Part shown: positions 1-4,338 of the stretch, piece after piece
Position numbering within the stretch: position 1 is the stretch's first letter
Layout of the letters: every line of letters begins with the position of its first letter
DNA from: Desulfofustis sp.
GTDB lineage: Bacteria; Desulfobacterota; Desulfobulbia; Desulfobulbales; Desulfocapsaceae
Direction of reading: 5' to 3'
Assembly (NCBI GenBank): GCA_029287755.1
Contig: JARFQM010000344.1
Span: forward strand, 1-6,789
DNA: 6,789 nt
Position numbers and translations under genes: made by a program
The notes under the pieces: generated by a model
What the model was told of the DNA's origin: nothing
The model's database searches: none
The model's input: the letters and a program-made list of their open reading frames with translations, nothing else

Positions 1-305
1 CCGAAAAAGAGAAGCTCGGTATAATCCTTCCGGTAGGAGACCCTGATGGAACCGGCGTGCCAGCTCGACACCAGATAGGCCGGCTCCTGAACCACGGTCA
101 TATACTGGTTGCCGTCCTCAGTGGTCACCTGCACCACGTCATCCTTGACCACCAGTTCGGTTACCCGATTCTGGTCGATATCGTCGAGGAGGTCAGAGAA
201 ATCCTTCTGCGGCAGCCTCGTTTCGAGATGAAAGATCATCCCGGCAACAAATAGACAGAAGCAGAAGATAAAATAAATCAGTAAGTTTCTAACCAGTATC
301 GCCAT
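1..305 (-). CDS. FtsH-like membrane protein, N-terminal part (cut by window edge)
   Basis: Only the first 101 codons are visible; the gene runs off the left edge. Residues 5-26 form a hydrophobic membrane span after a short N-terminus with one Arg. Residues 35-70 (KDFSDLLDDI, then NRVTELVVKDDVVQVTTEDG) resemble the extracytoplasmic FtsH_ext domain that follows the first membrane span in FtsH proteases. The visible part ends at YTELLFF, where a second span would be expected. FtsH is a membrane AAA+ zinc protease that degrades misassembled membrane proteins, but the AAA+ and HExxH parts lie outside the window, so the protease assignment is inferred. The ATG at 305 is the first start after an in-frame stop upstream. 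Its Shine-Dalgarno is poor. A terminator (472-508) separates it from the small membrane protein genes upstream, so it is probably its own transcription unit. A non-protease protein with only an FtsH_ext domain is the main alternative. Confidence 0.6.
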   Translation of the reverse strand, partial: MAILVRNLLIYFIFCFCLFVAGMIFHLETRLPQKDFSDLLDDIDQNRVTELVVKDDVVQVTTEDGNQYMTVVQEPAYLVSSWHAGSIRVSYRKDYTELLFF

Positions 306-401
306 GATCGTCAGGCAGCAGGACCGGCCCGGCTTTTGCGTTTTGTTTTACAGCAGCCGTTTTTCCGGCTCATTTCAAATGATTACCTTACCATTACTTA
401 T

Positions 402-430
402 CTTATACAACTAATCGGCCAAAGTTTAAA
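402..430 (-). promoter_or_regulatory. Candidate sigma-70 promoter for the FtsH-like gene
   Basis: On the minus strand TTTAAA (430-425) and TATAAG (407-402) are separated by 17 bp, a fair sigma-70 match. It would start a leader of about 90 nt before the ATG at 305. The leader contains a small hairpin (AGCCG/CGGCT arms, 355-370) with no T-run after it. A weak sigma-54-like motif overlaps the promoter (406-421; see findings). The rest of the 306-533 gap shows no gene. Confidence 0.4.
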
Positions 431-471
431 GCTCTCACTGCTTTGCAGCGCAAGGGACATTCAGGTCCGCC

Positions 472-508
472 AAAAAAAAAGACCGTGGAACTATTAAGTC
501 CCACGGCC
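472..508 (-). terminator. Intrinsic terminator after the small membrane protein pair
   Basis: Read on the minus strand, CCGTGG (506-501) pairs with CCACGG (488-483) around a 12-nt loop, and nine Ts (480-472) follow almost at once. It lies 26 nt past the stop codon of the second small protein gene. It should end that transcript before the FtsH-like gene. On the plus strand there is no T-run after the hairpin, so it works in one direction. Confidence 0.85.
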
Positions 509-533
509 TCGATGCTGTCATTCAGCCAGATTC

Positions 534-752
534 TTACATACCGGTCACCGCTTTGAACCAGTCGCCGACAAAAGCCAGCGGTCCGCCGCTGGCAGCCATG
601 CCGCCAACTATGCAGGCCAGACTCCAGAGACCGACAACCACACCAAAGGCTGCTACGGTGATTACACCTACTCTTGATATTTCCGTGGTGGCGTCCTGTG
701 CAGTGGATGTCGAGGCAGCTGTTTTGTTAATTGCTTTTGTACGATCACTCAT
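534..752 (-). CDS. Small single-span membrane protein, second of a paralogous pair
   Basis: A 72-residue protein of unrecognised function. The N-terminal 27 residues are polar and rich in Thr, Ser and Ala. Residues 28-53 form one hydrophobic span. The C-terminus carries ASGGP (54-58) and then an aromatic tail, DWFKAVTG (64-71). Its last 45 residues align without gaps to the last 45 of the upstream neighbour, with 21 identities including W, GM, ASGGP and DWF. The ATG at 752 is chosen because GAGG lies 8 nt upstream. A GTG three codons earlier (761) would have its Shine-Dalgarno touching the start. The gene begins 17 nt after the neighbour's stop and is followed by a strong terminator, so the two form a bicistron. 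The N-terminus shows no cleavable signal peptide. The protein probably sits in the inner membrane. Confidence 0.8.
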   Translation of the reverse strand: MSDRTKAINKTAASTSTAQDATTEISRVGVITVAAFGVVVGLWSLACIVGGMAASGGPLAFVGDWFKAVTGM

Positions 753-769
753 CTTTTTCACCTCTTCTG

Positions 770-982
770 TCAGGATCCGATAACTGCTCTGAACCAGTCG
801 GCTACGAGCGCTCCGGGACCACCGCTGGCTACCATGCCGCTGACCAGGGCTACGGTCGCCCAGACCCCGAGTGCCAGAGAGGAAATTCCCACCAGGACGA
901 TCCCCACTTTATATACCTGCTCGTCAATCTTGGCCGTCGTTCTGGTCTCAGTTCTGGTTTTTTTAAGAATGGCTGTTTTCAT
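770..982 (-). CDS. Small single-span membrane protein, first of a paralogous pair
   Basis: A 70-residue protein of unrecognised function. Residues 1-19 are basic (six Lys or Arg among many Thr), residues 26-50 form one hydrophobic span, and the C-terminus has ASGGP (52-56) and DWFRAVIG (62-69). By the positive-inside rule the basic N-terminus should be cytoplasmic and the DWF tail outside. The ATG at 982 has GAGGT about 6 nt upstream. It is the first gene after a sigma-54 promoter (1044-1059), with a predicted leader of about 50 nt. The conserved core shared with its neighbour suggests duplication and perhaps a hetero-oligomer. Possible roles are a small subunit of a membrane complex or a stress-induced membrane peptide; the sequence does not decide between them. 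Confidence 0.82.
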   Translation of the reverse strand: MKTAILKKTRTETRTTAKIDEQVYKVGIVLVGISSLALGVWATVALVSGMVASGGPGALVADWFRAVIGS

Positions 983-1043
983 CAGGTGACCTCATCGAAT
1001 GGGTTGTTGTTGATTGCTTATGTATTCTGTTGAACTACCACAT

Positions 1044-1059
1044 TGCATCACCTGTGCCA
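1044..1059 (-). promoter_or_regulatory. Sigma-54 (-24/-12) promoter of the small membrane protein pair
   Basis: The minus strand reads TGGCACAGGTGATGCA. Against the consensus TGGCACG-N4-TTGCA, the -24 GG and the -12 GC are both present and correctly spaced, and the TGGCAC block is complete. The first T of the -12 element is A, and the G after TGGCAC is also A. Transcription should start near 1033, about 50 nt before the ATG at 982. The motif is flanked upstream by an IHF-like site and activator-type repeats, which supports it. Confidence 0.85.
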
Positions 1060-1101
1060 CAATGTATAGCTCTTCGTTTGAAAAAACTTTTATAACAATA
1101 C

Positions 1102-1114
1102 TAAGTAATTGATA
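1102..1114 (-). promoter_or_regulatory. Putative IHF binding site
   Basis: The minus strand reads TATCAATTACTTA, which fits the IHF consensus WATCAANNNNTTR at every defined position. It lies in a very AT-rich stretch (about 1081-1147), between the activator repeats and the sigma-54 promoter. IHF usually bends DNA at this place to bring an upstream-bound activator to sigma-54 polymerase. A chance match in AT-rich DNA is possible; the position makes it credible. Confidence 0.65.
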
Positions 1115-1187
1115 TTATTATAATATATAGTAAATATATTTTTTAAATTCGAGAAAAAACCAGAGAATCGCCGCGGGCTTTCAAAGG

Positions 1188-1232
1188 AAAAAACCTGTTG
1201 CACCGTGTGTTGCGCCGCAACACATGCAACAG
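1188..1232 (-). terminator. Probable intrinsic terminator of the kinase-regulator operon
   Basis: Read on the minus strand, CTGTTGCA (1232-1225) can pair with TGCAACAG (1202-1195). Inside it, TGTGTTGCG-type arms (1224-1206) form a second, 9-bp stem. GG and six Ts (1193-1188) follow. It starts 24 nt after the regulator stop codon. The same bases are the inverted repeats proposed as activator sites, so this DNA may have two roles. Confidence 0.6.
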
Positions 1233-1254
1233 TTTTCTGCAACAGGACGCAACA
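1194..1254. repeat. TGTTGC repeat cluster, likely upstream activator sites
   Basis: Six copies of one hexamer occur in about 60 bp: TGTTGC at 1196-1201 and 1208-1213, and its complement GCAACA at 1217-1222, 1226-1231, 1239-1244 and 1249-1254. The central pair makes a perfect 9+1+9 palindrome (1206-1224). A second perfect 9-bp inverted repeat is CCTGTTGCA (1194-1202) with TGCAACAGG (1238-1246). The cluster is centred about 160 bp upstream of the -24 element, a normal distance for sigma-54 enhancers. The adjacent NtrC-like regulator is the likely binder, through its Fis-type HTH. Confidence 0.72.
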
Positions 1255-1256
1255 AC

Positions 1257-3032
1257 TTAGCGGGGGGCCTGGATATCGAGCCGCTTCATTTTACGGTAAA
1301 GTGTTGATCGATCTATGGAGAGCAGCCGAGCAGCCTCTGATTTATTACCACCGGCCTGTGCCAAGGCGTCAAGCAGTTCCTGCCGCTCATCCTTGACCAG
1401 CGAGTCCGAGGTCCGTCCCAGAGATTGACCGGCCGAGTCGCGGGGTGCAGTGCTGGTCCCGCTCAGGGGTGATTCTATAAAGTTTTTCGCCAGTTCCTCG
1501 GGAAGATGCTCAACCAGTAGATTAGGTCCGTCACAGAGAATTGTGCCCCGCTCCATCACGTGGCGCAACTCCCTGACATTACCCGGCCAGGAGTAGCTGG
1601 TGAGAATTTCCATGGCCCGATCCGAGACGCTGTGGATGCGGCGGCCATGTTTTTCGCAGAAAAAGATCAGGAAATGATTGATCAGCAGAGGCAGACAACG
1701 ATGCCGGTCACGAAGCGGCGGCAAGTGTATTTCAACCACTTTGAGCCGATAGTAGAGATCTTCGCGAAAATCTCCGGTCCTCACCTTCTCCTTGAGATCG
1801 ACGTTGGTGGCACCAATCACCCTTACGTCCACCTTAACGGGATTATCGCTCCCCACCGGAGTAAAGGTCATCTCCTGCAGGAAGCGCAGCAATCTCAGCT
1901 GCATCCTCGGCGTGATATCTCCGATCTCATCAAGCAGCAGCGTTCCCTTGTCTGCCTGGAGCAAGCGTCCGGGCCGGTCCCGGTCAGCTCCGGTAAAAGC
2001 CCCTTTGCGGTGACCAAACAGCTCACTCTCCAGCAGATCCTCCGCCAGGGCGGCGCAATCGACCTTGATCAGGGGCATGGAGCTGCGGCTGCTTTCTTCA
2101 TGCAGGGCTTCGGCTGCGAGCTCCTTGCCGGTACCTGATTCTCCGGTGATGAGCACGGTTGTTTCCACCTTGCCGACATTTTCAATAAGCCGGTAGACCC
2201 GCTGCATCACCTCGCTGGCCCCGACAAAGCCGTGGAAATGGTTTTTGTCCTGTACGCTATCCTTTTCCTTGCTCACCGTAATGTCCCGGGCCACGAGCAC
2301 CGCCCCTTTCAGAGAGTTGTCACCCGTTTCCAGCGGGGCACCGTTGAGCAGCAGCATACGCACCGAACCATCGGGCTTGACGCATTCGACCAGATGCTCC
2401 CGGATGATCTCACCGGTTTCAATTACCCGCCTGGCGTCTTTAAGGCAGGCGGCTCCCATTTCACCAGGTATCTTATCGACCCGATCGGCAATGTCGACCT
2501 TGAACGTTTCCAGCCATTGTTGGGCGGAGTGGTTAAGCTTGAGGATATTGAGGTCATGGTCGACGGCAATGATCGCATCCCTGACCGAGCCGAAAATCGC
2601 CTCCAGATAATATTGATAGCGTTCATTTTTTCTGATGAGCTCCTGCTTTTCACGTTCCAGCTCCCGATATTTCAGGGCCTGGGACACGGTCTTCAGAAGT
2701 TTTTCCTTATTTACCGGCTTGGGAAGATAATCGAAAGCGCCATAGCGGACCGCTTCGGAGGCTGAATCAAGATTAGGGAAACCGGTGATCATCACCACCG
2801 GGCAGTTGATGCCGGTCTCTCTGATATGGCGCAGAAGATCCGTCCCTTTATCCCCCTCCAGGACTATGTCGCTGATGATCAGATCGAAGGAATAGGTGTC
2901 GATCAGTTCTTTGGCCTGCGCCAGGTTGGACGCCACCTTGACCTGCTCGTACCCTGCACGCCTCAGAAACATCTCGAAGGTAAGGCGCAGGCTCTCCTCA
3001 TCATCGACAATGAGTATGGCGGGGTCAAACAT
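1257..3032 (-). CDS. NtrC-family sigma-54 response regulator with an extra PAS domain
   Basis: A 591-residue two-component activator of sigma-54 promoters. Receiver domain, residues 3-120: acidic D10 and D11, phosphoacceptor D55 (LIISDIVLEG), T83 and K105. PAS domain, about 137-250. AAA+ domain, about 266-500: Walker A GESGTGKE (297-304), the sigma-54 contact loop GAFTGA (344-349), Walker B GTLLLDEIGD (363-372), arginine finger region FREDLYYRL (422-430) and PGNVREL (483-489). Fis-type HTH, about 550-585 (NKSEAARLLSIDRSTLYRKM). All catalytic motifs look intact, so it should hydrolyse ATP and remodel sigma-54 polymerase. A PAS domain between receiver and AAA+ is an addition to the plain NtrC layout and implies a second input. 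The ATG at 3032 is preferred over an upstream in-frame start at 3071 because GAGGAG sits 8 nt before it. The gene overlaps the kinase gene by 8 nt, which suggests coupled translation. Its likely target is the sigma-54 promoter just downstream. Confidence 0.93.
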   Translation of the reverse strand: MFDPAILIVDDEESLRLTFEMFLRRAGYEQVKVASNLAQAKELIDTYSFDLIISDIVLEGDKGTDLLRHIRETGINCPVVMITGFPNLDSASEAVRYGAFDYLPKPVNKEKLLKTVSQALKYRELEREKQELIRKNERYQYYLEAIFGSVRDAIIAVDHDLNILKLNHSAQQWLETFKVDIADRVDKIPGEMGAACLKDARRVIETGEIIREHLVECVKPDGSVRMLLLNGAPLETGDNSLKGAVLVARDITVSKEKDSVQDKNHFHGFVGASEVMQRVYRLIENVGKVETTVLITGESGTGKELAAEALHEESSRSSMPLIKVDCAALAEDLLESELFGHRKGAFTGADRDRPGRLLQADKGTLLLDEIGDITPRMQLRLLRFLQEMTFTPVGSDNPVKVDVRVIGATNVDLKEKVRTGDFREDLYYRLKVVEIHLPPLRDRHRCLPLLINHFLIFFCEKHGRRIHSVSDRAMEILTSYSWPGNVRELRHVMERGTILCDGPNLLVEHLPEELAKNFIESPLSGTSTAPRDSAGQSLGRTSDSLVKDERQELLDALAQAGGNKSEAARLLSIDRSTLYRKMKRLDIQAPR

Positions 3033-4149
3033 CGGTGTCTCTCCTCGATCCGCCGGCTGCGGGTATGTCAAAGATAATGTCGGTATATTTGTTGAGAACC
3101 GAATCGACGCTCAAGGTGCCTCCATGGTTCTGGATAATGCCGAAACTGATACTCATGCCGAGACCGGTTCCCTGCCCCTTGGGCTTGCTGGTAAAAAAGG
3201 GCTCGAACAGTTTGTTAAGCAGACCTTGGGGAATGCCTGTGCCCAGGTCGCGGATGACCGTTCGGATCTTGGCCATTCCCTCCTCTTCGACTTTCTTACA
3301 GGAAATGATGATTTTCTTCTCGGGCGATGAATTGGGGTAGCGTTCGTTGAGCGCATAGCGGCTGTTGTTGATGGCGTTGAAGACCACCTGCTGAAGCTGC
3401 ATGAAATTGCCGATCACCAGGCAGGCCTCGCAGGAAAAGTTCTGCTCGACCAGGATGCCCTCTTTGCGAAGCTGATGATCTACCAGTGACAAACACTCGC
3501 TTACCACTTCCCTGAGGTCGACCTCGCTCAGCTCATTCTCGTTTTCCCGGGCGAAAGAGAGAAGACTGTCGATAATGTTGGCGATTCTCTCGCCCTCGTT
3601 GACGATCCTGGAGGACAACTCGGCCTGAAGAGACTCAGCCTCCGCATCATCGAGGAGCAGCTGGGCAAAGTTGATGATGCCGTTGATAGGGTTGTTGACC
3701 TCGTGGGCGACACCGGCGGCCAGTTCACCAATGGCAGCCAGCTGGGCCGTTCTGATCGACTCGACCTTAAGCGATTCTTCCCGGCTCAGTTTCCTGGCCT
3801 GCAGCATCACCGAATCGATCTCGCCTCCCTCTCCCATCAGCGGGGTAATGATCAGGTGATATTCCCCGCCCAACCCCGGCAGCCGGGTATCTTCGCTCTT
3901 GGCCTGGCGGGTGAGCAGAAATTCCTCCAGCGGACATTTTATGTGCGGCCAGCGTCCGCCATGAATAATCTCGCAAATACCCGTTCCAATAATTTCTTCC
4001 CGTGTTTTTTGGGCCGCTTTCAGGGCGGCCTGGTTAACCTCGGTAATCACACCTTCAGGCGTGGTGAGGAGCACCGGATCGGGGATCAGCTGCAGCAGTC
4101 CCGTCCGGGCTTCCAGGCCACCGTTTTTTTCTCTCCAATCTCCGCGCAC
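3025..4149 (-). CDS. Soluble PAS histidine kinase (NtrB-like), partner of the overlapping regulator
   Basis: A 374-residue kinase with no membrane span, so it senses in the cytoplasm or through a partner. PAS domain, about 12-125, with C59 and C72 in the pattern C-X12-C-P. HisKA domain, about 134-202: phosphoacceptor H149 in GVAHEVNNPINGI. HATPase domain, about 250-363: N box NAINNSRYAL (258-267), G1 box DLGTGIP (301-307), F box FEPFFTSK (315-322), G2 box GTGLGMS (327-333). All kinase boxes are present. It should phosphorylate D55 of the regulator whose gene overlaps its 3' end. The start is uncertain: GTG at 4149 lacks a clear Shine-Dalgarno. No in-frame ATG lies between the upstream stop and the PAS domain, and later starts would cut into that domain. 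The C-terminus ends within 15 residues of the ATPase fold. Confidence 0.92.
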   Translation of the reverse strand: MRGDWREKNGGLEARTGLLQLIPDPVLLTTPEGVITEVNQAALKAAQKTREEIIGTGICEIIHGGRWPHIKCPLEEFLLTRQAKSEDTRLPGLGGEYHLIITPLMGEGGEIDSVMLQARKLSREESLKVESIRTAQLAAIGELAAGVAHEVNNPINGIINFAQLLLDDAEAESLQAELSSRIVNEGERIANIIDSLLSFARENENELSEVDLREVVSECLSLVDHQLRKEGILVEQNFSCEACLVIGNFMQLQQVVFNAINNSRYALNERYPNSSPEKKIIISCKKVEEEGMAKIRTVIRDLGTGIPQGLLNKLFEPFFTSKPKGQGTGLGMSISFGIIQNHGGTLSVDSVLNKYTDIIFDIPAAGGSRRDTDV

Positions 4150-4214
4150 CAGATTTGTCCGTTTTGGTTTTTTCAGCCCCGTGGGGCGTGTTAATCAGCT
4201 TTGCACCCATACTA

Positions 4215-4243
4215 CTAATACCGTGAAGACATGTAAAATACAA
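4215..4243 (-). promoter_or_regulatory. Candidate sigma-70 promoter of the kinase-regulator operon
   Basis: On the minus strand TTGTAT (4243-4238) and TATTAG (4220-4215) are 17 bp apart, a moderate sigma-70 match. The leader to the GTG at 4149 would be about 60 nt. It includes a GCCCC/GGGGC repeat (4176-4187) with a loop of only 2 nt. No sigma-54 motif is visible here, so the operon is probably not driven by its own product. Confidence 0.4.
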
Positions 4244-4245
4244 CG

Positions 4246-4262
4246 CTGTGGTAATTGCACAG
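4246..4262. promoter_or_regulatory. Candidate operator between the divergent promoters
   Basis: The sequence CTGTGGTAATTGCACAG has perfect 5-bp inverted arms (CTGTG/CACAG) around 7 bp. It covers the -35 region of the plus-strand promoter and lies 2 bp from the -35 of the minus-strand promoter. A repressor bound here could control both units. The short arms leave room for chance. Confidence 0.3.
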
Positions 4263-4283
4263 TTTGTTATTTAAGCGTATAAT
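4255..4283 (+). promoter_or_regulatory. Sigma-70 promoter for the PAS-rich activator
   Basis: A perfect -10 box TATAAT (4278-4283) is preceded, after exactly 17 bp, by TTGCAC (4255-4260), a partial -35 box. Transcription would start near 4290, so translation must begin after that. This supports the ATG at 4339 over the possible starts at 4255 or 4282. Confidence 0.6.
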
Positions 4284-4338
4284 GAAATATAGTGAAATAC
4301 CAAGATCTCAACTATGCCGGTCGTTAGTATGTAAGGTT

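Noticed and set aside
534..982. Two-peptide bacteriocin
   Set aside because: The paired small hydrophobic Gly-rich proteins suggested it, but there is no double-glycine leader before the hydrophobic part, and no immunity or export gene is seen nearby.
731..1033. Plus-strand open frame of 100 codons across the small protein gene and promoter
   Set aside because: It runs opposite a gene with a good ribosome site, a promoter and a paralogue next door. Its own translation has no family features.
1560..2138. Plus-strand open frame of 192 codons
   Set aside because: It lies opposite the AAA+ region of the NtrC-like regulator, whose motifs are all intact. The translation has no recognisable domain and no Shine-Dalgarno was evident. 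It is an antisense shadow.
4176..4187. GCCCC/GGGGC hairpin as a terminator
   Set aside because: The loop would be 2 nt, and on neither strand does a T-run follow in the right direction.
4055..4243. Minus-strand ATG at 4209 as an upstream start for the kinase
   Set aside because: The frame (MGAKLINTPHG...) differs from that of the kinase and would need a frameshift. The kinase frame has its own stop just upstream and gives a complete PAS domain.
4247..4261. TGTG-N7-CACA as a CRP/FNR-family site
   Set aside because: That family's sites normally have TGTGA-N6-TCACA spacing, so the half-sites here are one base too close. It is kept only as an unassigned inverted repeat.
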